A stretch of DNA of 63,998 bases. Origin: Actinomycetes bacterium (GTDB lineage: Bacteria > Actinomycetota > Acidimicrobiia > Spongiisociales > UBA5794). A program made the position numbers and the translations under genes. The DNA is taken from the NCBI GenBank assembly GCA_024638645.1, contig JAHEJX010000008.1, forward strand, positions 1-63,998. Reading direction: 5' to 3'. Every line of letters begins with the position of its first letter. Position 1 is the stretch's first letter. This document shows positions 8,554-16,365 of the stretch, in pieces. Below the pieces are notes generated by a model. That model was not told the DNA's origin, did no database searches, and saw nothing but the letters and a program-made list of their open reading frames with translations.

Positions 8554-9891
8554 TCACCTCTTCTTGCTGCGTCCCATTCCCGGCAGCGAGAGCCCCGGAA
8601 TCGGGCTCTTGCCACTGGAGATGGCTTTCATCATCTTCTGCGCCTCCGCGAACTGCTTCAGGACTTGATTCACGTCCTGTGGGCGAGTTCCGGAACCTGT
8701 TGCGATACGCCGCTTTCGGCTCCCGTTGATGAGCTTCGGGTTGCGACGCTCGTTGGGTGTCATCGATCGAATGATCGCCTCGACCCGGCCGAGATCTTTG
8801 TCGTTGACCTCGACATCACGCAAGGCATCCCCTGCGCCGGGGAGCATCTTAACCAGTGATTGCAGGGGTCCCATCTTCCGGATCTGTTGAAACTGCTCCA
8901 GGAAGTCTTCGAGGTCGAAAGTGGCGGTCCGCAGCTTCTCCGCCGCAGCCACAGCCTGCTCTTCGTCGAAGGCCGCTTCGGCCTTCTCAATCAACGTCAT
9001 GACATCGCCCATGCCGAGAATTCGGTCGGCCATGCGGTCGGGGTGGAAGACGTCGAGGTCGTCGAGCCCCTCCCCGATGCCGACGAACTTGATCGGCTGT
9101 CCGGTGACCTCGCGAGCGGAGATGGCGGCTCCTCCCCTCGCATCACCGTCGAGTTTCGTCAGCAATAGGCCCGTGAGTTCTGTGTACTCGAGGAAACCGT
9201 TGGCAACGTTGACCGCCTCCTGACCGGTCATGGCATCGACCGTAAGGAGTATCTCGTGCGGATCGGCAGCCTTGCGCACTGCGGCAAGCTCCCCCATCAA
9301 CTCCTTGTCGATCTGGAGACGGCCGGCCGTATCGATGATCACGACGTTGTTGCCGTCTGCGCGCGCTTGCTTCAGCGCTCCTTTGACCAGTCGCGTGGCC
9401 TTGGTTTTGCGATCGACGTAGACGGGGACCCCGACTCTCTCGCCGAGCGTTTCCAGCTGATCGATGGCTGCAGGGCGTTGCAGATCCGCCGCAACTAGGA
9501 GCGGGCGGCGGCCCTTCGATTTGAGAAGTTTGGCCAATTTCGCAGCAGAGGTCGTCTTGCCGGATCCCTGAAGGCCGGCAATCAGGATTACGAGCGGCGG
9601 CGCCGACGGTTTGGCAAGCGGAGCTTCCTCACCCAGGGTCACCTTCAGCTCTTCGTGGACGATCTTGATGACCTGCTGGCCGGGGGTGAGGCTCTTGTGG
9701 ACCTCAGAGCCCATTGCCCGTTCTTTGACGCGCGCGAGGAGCGCCTTGGCGACCGCCACGTTCACATCTGCCTCGAGCAGAGCAAGGCGCACTTCTCGCA
9801 GCGAGGCGTCGATATCGGCTTCGCTCAACCGGCCTTTGCCGCGCAACCGCGCAAACGTGTCGCCCAATCGGGCGGTTAGGGAGTCAAACAT
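8554..9891 (-). CDS. ffh: Signal recognition particle GTPase Ffh (SRP54)
   Basis: 445 residues: N domain 1-90, G domain with GLQGSGKTT (G1), DTAGRLQ (G3) and TKLDGDARGG (G4), then a methionine-bearing M domain (about 300-445) that holds the 4.5S RNA and the signal peptide. ATG 9891 is the family start and has a TACAAT box eight bases ahead. A longer in-frame extension to 9957 would lie within the upstream membrane-protein gene. Ffh works with FtsY, whose gene is at 21119-22126. No 4.5S RNA gene was found in the window. Confidence 0.97.
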   Translation of the reverse strand: MFDSLTARLGDTFARLRGKGRLSEADIDASLREVRLALLEADVNVAVAKALLARVKERAMGSEVHKSLTPGQQVIKIVHEELKVTLGEEAPLAKPSAPPLVILIAGLQGSGKTTSAAKLAKLLKSKGRRPLLVAADLQRPAAIDQLETLGERVGVPVYVDRKTKATRLVKGALKQARADGNNVVIIDTAGRLQIDKELMGELAAVRKAADPHEILLTVDAMTGQEAVNVANGFLEYTELTGLLLTKLDGDARGGAAISAREVTGQPIKFVGIGEGLDDLDVFHPDRMADRILGMGDVMTLIEKAEAAFDEEQAVAAAEKLRTATFDLEDFLEQFQQIRKMGPLQSLVKMLPGAGDALRDVEVNDKDLGRVEAIIRSMTPNERRNPKLINGSRKRRIATGSGTRPQDVNQVLKQFAEAQKMMKAISSGKSPIPGLSLPGMGRSKKR

Positions 9892-11086
9892 CGGGGGTGA
9901 TTGTACGGGAGGAAGTCGAGTTGGTCGCCGCCAACGTGAGATATGCCGCAACCGCAATGGCCGCCAAGCCGACCGCGGCCAACTCGAGCCGCAGATCCAG
10001 CCATTCGCGACCGACCTGGGCGAGCAGCCATGCGGCAGCGGCCCACAGCGCCGTCAGTGCACCATATCCGAGCCACGCCGAGCGTTGGCCCTCTCGGTCA
10101 GCCCACAGCGCGCCGGCCGCCACGCCCACCAACATCCAGTCGTAAGCGATCAGATGAGGTGTGACCCACAATGCTGCGACTATCGCTGCCGCGAACTGCA
10201 GAGGAAGGTCTCCACGATGGCGCCTCACCACGATCCACAGCGCCGCAACGCCGGCTGCTGCCACCGCCAACGCAACGGGCAGCTCGGCTACGTCGGGAAA
10301 GAGCCCGAGCACCGTATCGTTGAGGGAAAAGCCAATCGGAAACTTGGCATCGGTCACTGCGCCAAAAGCTGCTTCGTAGAAACCCGATACCGCCCCTGGA
10401 GTGACCGCGAATGTCAAGACGGTGATCGCGGCCGCGGAAACTGCCGACCAAGCGAGAGCCACTCGGTATTTGGTCAAGTCGAGCGCCCACCACACGGCCA
10501 CGACGATGCCGAACTGGGGCTTCAGCGCCAACAGCCCGGACACGGCACCAGCTGCCGCTTGGCGGTCGTCCCGGAGCAGCCTGTATACGGCCGCGAAAAC
10601 GAGGGCCCACAATGGGGCAAGTTGGCCCAACCTGAAGTTCATCCATCCCGGCAAAGACATCACGACCAGAGCCGTAGCCCACAAACTGGTGACACCGACG
10701 AGGCGCAGCCCGCCGATCATCGCGGCGATCCCGACAAAACCCAGCCCGATCCAGCCGGCAACCCGCGGTAGCTGCGAAAGCGGGGCAAACGCATACGCCA
10801 CGCCCGGCGGATTCAGATAGTGCGGCGTCGCCTTGTTCGCCCGCCGACCCCTGACTTCGGTCAGCGCCTCGTTGAAGCCGTCGACCGTGTAGAGAAGCTC
10901 TGCGTCTCCATCGAGCACGAGCTTCCCGGCTGTATGAAAGATCGAGTGGTCGACGCCGAGGACGTTGCCGTCGACGTCGCGGTCGAAGCCTTCCACGAAC
11001 AGGCCGCCCAGCCACACGAGCCAGAGGAGCACTCCAACAACGAGGGAGATCACGCCGACGCGCGCAGCTGGCCTACTCGACAACAC
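9884..11086 (-). CDS. Polytopic membrane protein, GT87-type mannosyltransferase-like
   Basis: 400 residues with about 9-11 predicted membrane spans. The first periplasmic loop has DHSIFHTAGKLVLDGDAELLY and later HYLNPPGVAY; an aspartate just after the first span followed by an AG..L..G..LY motif and a YLNPP-like motif is the hallmark of GT87 (DUF2029) glycosyltransferases such as PimE, which use polyprenyl-phosphate sugars. Substrate unknown. Its stop overlaps the ffh start by eight bases, so the ffh promoter box lies inside its last codons. Confidence 0.75.
   Translation of the reverse strand: MLSSRPAARVGVISLVVGVLLWLVWLGGLFVEGFDRDVDGNVLGVDHSIFHTAGKLVLDGDAELLYTVDGFNEALTEVRGRRANKATPHYLNPPGVAYAFAPLSQLPRVAGWIGLGFVGIAAMIGGLRLVGVTSLWATALVVMSLPGWMNFRLGQLAPLWALVFAAVYRLLRDDRQAAAGAVSGLLALKPQFGIVVAVWWALDLTKYRVALAWSAVSAAAITVLTFAVTPGAVSGFYEAAFGAVTDAKFPIGFSLNDTVLGLFPDVAELPVALAVAAAGVAALWIVVRRHRGDLPLQFAAAIVAALWVTPHLIAYDWMLVGVAAGALWADREGQRSAWLGYGALTALWAAAAWLLAQVGREWLDLRLELAAVGLAAIAVAAYLTLAATNSTSSRTITPDV
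9900..9905 (-). promoter_or_regulatory. Leaderless-type -10 box TACAAT for ffh
   Basis: On the minus strand TACAAT is followed by eight bases and the ffh ATG at 9891; there is no ribosome site. It lies within the 3' end of the upstream gene, giving ffh a promoter of its own. Confidence 0.5.
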
Positions 11087-11098
11087 CCCAGGACTCTA

Positions 11099-11125
11099 TG
11101 ACGTCACCGAGCGATCGTGACGTCA
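11099..11125 (+). promoter_or_regulatory. Two TGACGTCA palindromes upstream of upp, likely operator
   Basis: The eight-base palindrome TGACGTCA occurs at 11099-11106 and 11118-11125, 19 bases apart; the second is part of a perfect 12-base palindrome CGTGACGTCACG (11116-11127). The second copy lies between the expected -35 and -10 (TAGCGT, 11132-11137) of upp, a typical repressor position. The regulator is unknown. Confidence 0.5.
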
Positions 11126-11131
11126 CGCCGG

Positions 11132-11137
11132 TAGCGT
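11132..11137 (+). promoter_or_regulatory. -10 box TAGCGT of upp
   Basis: TAGCGT lies 34 bases before the TTG start at 11171. Transcription would start near 11144, giving a short leader with an AAGGAG ribosome site (11157-11162). Confidence 0.4.
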
Positions 11138-11170
11138 GGCTGTGTCGACAATCGCCAAGGAGACGCCAAC

Positions 11171-11788
11171 TTGAACCTCACCGTCATCGACCATCCGCTG
11201 GCCCGGCACTCGCTTACGGTCCTTCGAGACAAGTCGACCGATTCGCAGGACTTCCGCAACGCCGCCAAACACCTGACGTATGCGTTGGTGATGGAAGCCA
11301 CGACTCGGGTACCGCTCAAGAAGTTCGAAATCGAGACACCCCTGGAGAAGACGGCCGGCTATGCGCTCGGCGACATAGTCGCAGTCGCCGTCCTGCGAGC
11401 CGGGCTTGGACTCCTGAACGCCGTGCTCGAGTTGATTCCCGACGTCAAGGTTGGCTTCGCCGGAGTCCAACGCGATGAAGAGACAGCCATGCCTCAGGAG
11501 TACTACGCGAAGATGCCGCCGATGGAGGGAGCTTCGGTTCTGGTGCTCGAACCGATGTTGGCAACTGGCGGCTCACTCTCGTGGGCATGCTCGAAGGTCA
11601 AGGAGTCAGGGGCGACGGACATCACGGCGCTATGTGTGGTGACCGCTCCGGACGGAGTCACCCGCATGTACGAGGACCACCCGGACGTGCGGATCGTGGC
11701 AGCTGCCCACGATCGCAAGCTCAACGACAAGTACTACATCGTGCCCGGCCTCGGCGACATGGGCGATCGGCTGTTCGGCACCCTGTGA
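11171..11788 (+). CDS. upp: Uracil phosphoribosyltransferase
   Basis: 205 residues, normal length. It makes UMP from uracil and PRPP in pyrimidine salvage. The PRPP loop EPMLATGGS and the uracil-binding C-terminal stretch (YIVPGLGDMGDRLFGT) are complete, and the N-terminal HPLARHSLTVLRD is typical. The start is TTG at 11171 with AAGGAG eight bases ahead. It fits with deoA, punA and cdd elsewhere in the window as a salvage set. The GTG start of the methyltransferase gene overlaps its TGA stop. Two TGACGTCA palindromes lie upstream. Confidence 0.97.
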   Translation: MNLTVIDHPLARHSLTVLRDKSTDSQDFRNAAKHLTYALVMEATTRVPLKKFEIETPLEKTAGYALGDIVAVAVLRAGLGLLNAVLELIPDVKVGFAGVQRDEETAMPQEYYAKMPPMEGASVLVLEPMLATGGSLSWACSKVKESGATDITALCVVTAPDGVTRMYEDHPDVRIVAAAHDRKLNDKYYIVPGLGDMGDRLFGTL

Positions 11789-12423
11789 GCGGAGTTCCGG
11801 CCGACTCAAAACGCCTATTCGACTTGGCGGCGGCTTACGATTTCGACGCAGCGCAAAGGGACAAGCGCGCCCTCGAGTGGCGGTCTGGGTTGCTCGACGA
11901 TTGGACTTCGCAGCTCGCCCGCCCGGCGCAGATTCTCGAACTGGGAGCGGGCACCGGGCAGGCGGCTCGCTATGTCGCCGACAAAGGCTTCGATGTGCTG
12001 GCAATCGACCTATCACCCGGCAACGTTGCCAAATGCAGGGAGCGGGGAGTGTCCGCCGTCGTCGCCGACATCGGGAATCTCGAAGCGGTCTCCGACCCTG
12101 AGTTTGCGCCACCATACGACGCAGCATTCGCCATCAACTCACTCATCCATTTCCCCAAGGCACAATTGGGCACGGCCCTCAGCTCGATTCGTGGTGTCCT
12201 CCGCCAGGGCGCATCGCTGATGTTCACCCTTTGGGGCGGTAAAAGCTCCGAGGGCCGGTGGGAGGGTGACTGGACCGAGCCCAAGCGGTTCTTTGCGTTC
12301 TACGAAGAAGACGAGGCCAGAGCCCTGAGTTTCCCCAGATTCGAACCACTCCGCTTCTCGACGCTCGACAATCACGACAAGCTCAACCTATACAGCCTCG
12401 TGATCGAGCTGACAGCTAGCTGA
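11785..12423 (+). CDS. Class I SAM-dependent methyltransferase
   Basis: 212 residues from a GTG that overlaps the upp stop (GTGA). Motif I is ILELGAGTGQAARYVA (about 50-65), motif II VLAIDLSPGNV, and the post-motif stretch YDAAFAINSLIHFP is typical of small-molecule methyltransferases (type 11 group). The C-terminal part (RGVLRQGASLMFTLWGG) completes the Rossmann fold. The substrate cannot be told. Translational coupling to upp does not by itself imply a shared pathway. Its 3' end overlaps the convergent ABC permease gene by eight bases. Confidence 0.85.
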   Translation: MSGVPADSKRLFDLAAAYDFDAAQRDKRALEWRSGLLDDWTSQLARPAQILELGAGTGQAARYVADKGFDVLAIDLSPGNVAKCRERGVSAVVADIGNLEAVSDPEFAPPYDAAFAINSLIHFPKAQLGTALSSIRGVLRQGASLMFTLWGGKSSEGRWEGDWTEPKRFFAFYEEDEARALSFPRFEPLRFSTLDNHDKLNLYSLVIELTAS

Positions 12424-13216
12424 GCAGGAGCTTCTCGACACGGCGAGCGGCGATTGTGAGGCCGGTGAAGCCCATAGCCAGCAGATAGCCGGCGTGGCCG
12501 AGCAGGCTCCAGTCGAGATTGCCGAGCGTGAGCCCGCGGATCAGATCCACACCGTGATATAGCGGCGAGAACTGGGTCACGGTCTGTAGCCAGTCCGGAT
12601 AGACGCTCAGCGGGTAGAAGGTCGTAGAGAACAGGAAGAGCGGCAACGTTGCCAATGTGATCATGTCGAAGTCCTGCCAAGAGCGCATGTAGGTCGTGAC
12701 GGCCATGCCGGCGCCCGCGAAACCAAACCCAATGAGCAGGGCGGCCGGGATGGCAAGCAGCCCCCATATCGACGGCATGAGGCCGCCCCCAATCATGACG
12801 ATCATGAAGCCAACCGCGTATATCAAGCCACGGAGCTGCGACCAGCCGATCTCCCCTATTGCAACGTCACCTGGAGAGAGTGGCGTAGCCAGCATGGCGT
12901 CGTAGATCCGCCCGTACTTGAGTTTGAAGAAGATGTTCATCGTCGACTCGAACACGGCACCGTTCATCGCAGATGCCGCCAACAAGCCCGGCGCCACGAA
13001 TTCTGTATATGAGACACCCGGAGCAACATCCCCGACGAGTTGACCGATGCCGATACCGATGGAGAAGAGGTAGAAGACGGGCTCGAAGAACCCACTGAAG
13101 ATCACCATCCACATGCGTCGGTAGACGAGCAAGTTGCGCTCAATGACCCGCGTCGCGTTGCGGCCGCCAAGCGGGATTGGCGGGACGATGCGCCGGGTGA
13201 GCGTGCCGGACGTCAT
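12416..13216 (-). CDS. ABC-2 type transporter permease, NodJ/DrrB-like (second permease)
   Basis: 266 residues with six predicted membrane spans and the ABC-2 fold; it resembles NodJ and DrrB exporters (NLLVYRRMWMVIFSGFFEPVF at the start, YGRIYDAMLATPLSP mid-protein, LFLFSTTFYPLSVYPDWLQ near the fifth span). Its start overlaps the first permease by four bases, and the ATPase gene precedes both, so the three make one exporter with a heterodimeric membrane part. The cargo is unknown: NodIJ export lipo-oligosaccharides and DrrAB export drugs. Confidence 0.9.
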   Translation of the reverse strand: MTSGTLTRRIVPPIPLGGRNATRVIERNLLVYRRMWMVIFSGFFEPVFYLFSIGIGIGQLVGDVAPGVSYTEFVAPGLLAASAMNGAVFESTMNIFFKLKYGRIYDAMLATPLSPGDVAIGEIGWSQLRGLIYAVGFMIVMIGGGLMPSIWGLLAIPAALLIGFGFAGAGMAVTTYMRSWQDFDMITLATLPLFLFSTTFYPLSVYPDWLQTVTQFSPLYHGVDLIRGLTLGNLDWSLLGHAGYLLAMGFTGLTIAARRVEKLLLS

Positions 13217-13992
13217 GTGATCATCCGCTTACCAAGGAAGTGTTGCGAAGCCAGCCACCCGCCGACGATGAGAAGCGCCAGGTACCCGAAGTGCACGACG
13301 GGCGAAAACGTCGGCTCGAGCCCCAGCGACCAACTGCGCGTCATTTCAACGCCATGCCACAGTGGGGTCAGGTAGGCAAGAGGTTGCATCCACCCGGGGA
13401 GCTGAGTGATCGGGAAGAAGGTTCCCGAGAACAGGAACATCGGGACAAGTCCGAACCGGAAGAGGTTGGTCAGGCCCGTGTGGTCTTCGGTCCAAGAGGT
13501 GAAGGCCGTCACAGGTCCGGCGAACGCCATTCCGGTCAGCATGGCCGGTATGACCGCTGCAATAGCCTGCACCACGCCGGTGGCGCCGAACAAGATCATC
13601 ACAAAGCCAAAAATCACGGAGACCATGAGCAGGCGAACAGACACCCACAACAGGTGCCCTGACACAAGATCACGGACATTCACGGGAGTCGCCAGAATTG
13701 CTTCGTAGTGGCGTTGCCACTTGATACCAGCCATCACAGGCCACGCCCCATCGCCTGCGCCGGTCATCATCGTCGATGCTGCGAGAAGACCCGGAGCCAG
13801 GTAGGTCAGATACTCGAATCCTTCCAGCGCTTCGGCTCCGGTGCCGTCATCAACGAGCACTCCCAGCCCAACGCCCATGGCAGCGAGATACATGACGGGG
13901 TTGAGGAAAGTCGTGATGACGCTCCCCCGCCAGATGCGGCGGTAGGCCCGTCCCTGTGTCTCCATGACACGCAGTGTCTCGACGCCGGCCAT
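13213..13992 (-). CDS. ABC-2 type transporter permease, NodJ/DrrB-like (first permease)
   Basis: 259 residues, six predicted spans, clearly a paralogue of the next gene: the starts align (YRRIWRGSVITTFLNPVMYL against YRRMWMVIFSGFFEPVFYLF), as do the middle (RHYEAILATPVNVRDL against RIYDAMLATPLSPGDV) and the LFSGTFFPITQLPGWMQ stretch. It starts with the ATG that overlaps the ATPase stop by one base. Together the two permeases probably form a heterodimer; single-permease NodIJ systems use a homodimer. Confidence 0.9.
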   Translation of the reverse strand: MAGVETLRVMETQGRAYRRIWRGSVITTFLNPVMYLAAMGVGLGVLVDDGTGAEALEGFEYLTYLAPGLLAASTMMTGAGDGAWPVMAGIKWQRHYEAILATPVNVRDLVSGHLLWVSVRLLMVSVIFGFVMILFGATGVVQAIAAVIPAMLTGMAFAGPVTAFTSWTEDHTGLTNLFRFGLVPMFLFSGTFFPITQLPGWMQPLAYLTPLWHGVEMTRSWSLGLEPTFSPVVHFGYLALLIVGGWLASQHFLGKRMIT

Positions 13993-14924
13993 CAGTCGAT
14001 CAGGGTCCTTCCGGTGAGGCGGAGAAAGACGTCCTCGAGCGTGCTGCGCCGATCAAGCATCGACTCGGGTTCGAGGCCCCGTCCGTGAACCTCTTGCATC
14101 GTGGACTCGCCGTTGTCGCTATAGAGGAGAACCCGGTCCGGCAGGACCTCAACACGTTTGGCGATGCCTTCCATCTGATCGACCACCGTTTCCTGGACGC
14201 CCACCGGGAACCGAACCTCAATGACCTCCCGTGTCACATACTGCTCGATGAGTGCCCGCGGCGAGCCTTCCGCCACGATCTTGCCCTTGTCCATGACGAC
14301 GAGCCGGTCACACAACTGCTCGGCCTCGTCCATGAAATGAGTCGTGATGATGAGTGTCACACCCTGGCGCTTCAGCCGATAGAGCCGATCCCACAGGAGA
14401 TGGCGGGCCTGTGGATCGAGACCGGTGGTCGGCTCATCGAGGAGGAGTAAGTCCGGCTCATTGATCAGAGCTCGAGCAATCGTCAAGCGGCGTTTCATGC
14501 CGCCGGACAGCGCGGCAACCTTGTCCTTGCGCCGCCCGGTCAGCTCAGCAAACTCGAGAAGCTCATCGATGCGTGGCCACAACTCGGCCCGCGACATGCC
14601 GAAGTAGCGCCCGTAGATCAAGAGGTTCTCGTCAACCGGAATCTCTTCGTCGAGGTTGTCTTGCTGTGGCACGACACCGAGGCGGCTTCGGATCTCGGGC
14701 CCATCCACTTCGGGGTTGAGACCGAACACCGAGAGCGTGCCCGCAGTGATCGGTGACACGGCTCCGATCATCTTCATCGTTGACGTCTTGCCGGCGCCAT
14801 TGGGCCCGAGAAAGCCGAACGCCTCACCGGGCCGGATGTCGAAGTCGACGGCGTCAACCGCGGCGAAGTCGCCGAACTTCTTCGTCAACCGGCGCGCCAC
14901 GACTAGCGATTCAGACAAACTCAC
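13992..14924 (-). CDS. ABC transporter ATPase, NodI/DrrA-like
   Basis: 310 residues. Walker A GPNGAGKTS, Q loop VVPQQDN, signature LSGGMKRRLTIARAL, Walker B LLLLDEPTTGLD and switch TTHFMDEAEQL; the GMKRRL and THFMDEAE forms are shared with NodI. A C-terminal domain of about 90 residues follows, as in DrrA. The GTG at 14924 has GAGAGGA ahead and is preferred to an upstream frame that would almost reach the next gene. It powers the exporter formed with the two permeases. Confidence 0.95.
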   Translation of the reverse strand: MSLSESLVVARRLTKKFGDFAAVDAVDFDIRPGEAFGFLGPNGAGKTSTMKMIGAVSPITAGTLSVFGLNPEVDGPEIRSRLGVVPQQDNLDEEIPVDENLLIYGRYFGMSRAELWPRIDELLEFAELTGRRKDKVAALSGGMKRRLTIARALINEPDLLLLDEPTTGLDPQARHLLWDRLYRLKRQGVTLIITTHFMDEAEQLCDRLVVMDKGKIVAEGSPRALIEQYVTREVIEVRFPVGVQETVVDQMEGIAKRVEVLPDRVLLYSDNGESTMQEVHGRGLEPESMLDRRSTLEDVFLRLTGRTLID

Positions 14925-14985
14925 GAATCCTCTCTCCCGTCTGATCAGCCTACAGACGCGCGGGGACAGGAAGGACCGCCATCGA

Positions 14986-15927
14986 TCAGTCGCCCCGCAA
15001 GATCCTGGCAAGCTCGCGCCGCCAATCGGCGTGTCGCGGAGTCCACCCGAGCACCGTTCTAGCGCGCTCGGAGGACACGGGCGGCTGCTCGTCGATGAGG
15101 TATCGCAGGATGGTCGCCGGACCGGCGTTGAACATCCATCTGGGCATAGTTCGCGGCTGTTTCACGCCGAGGGCATAGGCCATCCAAGGCAGCAACTCAG
15201 ACGAAGCGACGGGGTCGTCGTCAACGATGTTGTAGATCTGGGGCGGGCCCGTCATTGCTCGAATAGTGGCATCGACCGCGTCATCCACATGCAGCAGGCC
15301 CCACACACCTCTACCTTCGCCGATCACAGGGAGTAGCCGCCGAGCGAGCATCTTCGGATAGGCCTCACCGGCCGCGAAGTACGAGCCCGGGCCGTAGAAG
15401 GCGCCGTAACGCAGCACAACGCCTGCGACAGACGTCGACCCCATCGTGGCCGACTCATTGGCCGCGACGGCCTCGACTACATCGCGATGCGCCTTCGGAG
15501 CAGCCAGGTAGAGCGGATCGGCTTCAACCCTCTCGCCATCGCCAGGCTCTTGGGCAAACGCGATCGATTGAGAGATGATCCGTTCGGCGCCCACTTCTTC
15601 GGCGGCCGCGACCAGCACAGGAGCCGCCTCGTGGCGCAGCCGATTGGTCAACTTCGCAGCACGGGTGGCCTCGCGCAGGTTGAGCAGGCTCTTGGGCAGC
15701 GACGTCAGCTGATTGATCACGACATCCGGCTTGAACGTGCGGACCGCGTATGTCAGCGATCGAGAGTTCAACGCGTTACCCGCTACCGACTCCGCCCCCA
15801 TTGCCTCGACTTTGGCAGCCGACTCCGGACTCCTGGCAAGAACACCGACGACGTGCCTGCCTGCAAGGAGCCGCGCGACTAGCGGCGGGCCAATGACACC
15901 AGTCCCTCCGGCAAGGAACACCCTCAT
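14986..15927 (-). CDS. NAD(P)-dependent epimerase/dehydratase (extended SDR)
   Basis: 313 residues. The Rossmann motif GGTGVIGPPLVARLL (about 7-21) opens the protein directly after MRVFLA, the usual start. The catalytic tyrosine probably lies in VVLRYGAFYGPG, where YGAFYGPG replaces the common YG.YGPG. Members change sugar nucleotides or reduce small carbonyl compounds; the substrate is not clear. The ATG at 15927 has TATTGT six bases upstream. The 61-base gap to the ABC ATPase gene suggests it may be separately expressed. Confidence 0.85.
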   Translation of the reverse strand: MRVFLAGGTGVIGPPLVARLLAGRHVVGVLARSPESAAKVEAMGAESVAGNALNSRSLTYAVRTFKPDVVINQLTSLPKSLLNLREATRAAKLTNRLRHEAAPVLVAAAEEVGAERIISQSIAFAQEPGDGERVEADPLYLAAPKAHRDVVEAVAANESATMGSTSVAGVVLRYGAFYGPGSYFAAGEAYPKMLARRLLPVIGEGRGVWGLLHVDDAVDATIRAMTGPPQIYNIVDDDPVASSELLPWMAYALGVKQPRTMPRWMFNAGPATILRYLIDEQPPVSSERARTVLGWTPRHADWRRELARILRGD

Positions 15928-15933
15928 GGAACG

Positions 15934-15939
15934 ACAATA
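15934..15939 (-). promoter_or_regulatory. Leaderless-type -10 box TATTGT
   Basis: Minus-strand TATTGT followed by six bases and the ATG at 15927. Confidence 0.45.
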
Positions 15940-16061
15940 CCTGTCAAGGTTCAGAGCGAGCCGGCCAGCCGGCGCCTTGCGGCGGCTAGGTCCTATCCGC
16001 AAGCGCAACGATCACGGCGAGCAGGTGAACCCACTAGCTCAGGAAAGATACGGAACCTACC

Positions 16062-16067
16062 TACGAT
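16062..16067 (+). promoter_or_regulatory. Leaderless-type -10 box TACGAT
   Basis: TACGAT is followed by six bases and the GTG at 16074 of the alkyltransferase-like gene. Confidence 0.5.
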
Positions 16068-16073
16068 CGTGCC

Positions 16074-16349
16074 GTGGATTCAGATCTCGACTTCACCGAT
16101 GCCGTCATCGCCGTCCTCAACCGTCTCGATCCGGGCGAGATAATGGCGTACGGCGAGGTGGCCGCCGAGGCTGGGTATCCGGGGGCGGCGCGCGCCGTTG
16201 GCAATCTGCTCCGCACGACTCCCGGACTGCCCTGGTGGCGCATTGTCACGGCAACGGGTCGACTCGTGCCAGGCAACGAGCAAGATCATGCCTCCCGGCT
16301 CCGCGCCGAAGGGGTCAAAGTTCGGAATGGACGGGTGACCAGGCGCTGA
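16074..16349 (+). CDS. Alkyltransferase-like (ATL) DNA-binding protein
   Basis: 91 residues, only the winged-helix DNA-binding domain of O6-alkylguanine-DNA alkyltransferases. The active-site motif PCHR is replaced by PWWRI (53-57): the alkyl-accepting cysteine is a tryptophan, the diagnostic change of ATL proteins. The arginine-finger helix (GAARAVGNLL, R40) is kept. ATL proteins bind O6-alkylguanine, flip it out and hand the lesion to nucleotide excision repair instead of repairing it themselves. Leaderless start at GTG 16074. The next gene, deoA, starts 16 bases later. Confidence 0.9.
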   Translation: MDSDLDFTDAVIAVLNRLDPGEIMAYGEVAAEAGYPGAARAVGNLLRTTPGLPWWRIVTATGRLVPGNEQDHASRLRAEGVKVRNGRVTRR

Positions 16350-16365
16350 GCGCCATACTTAGGCC

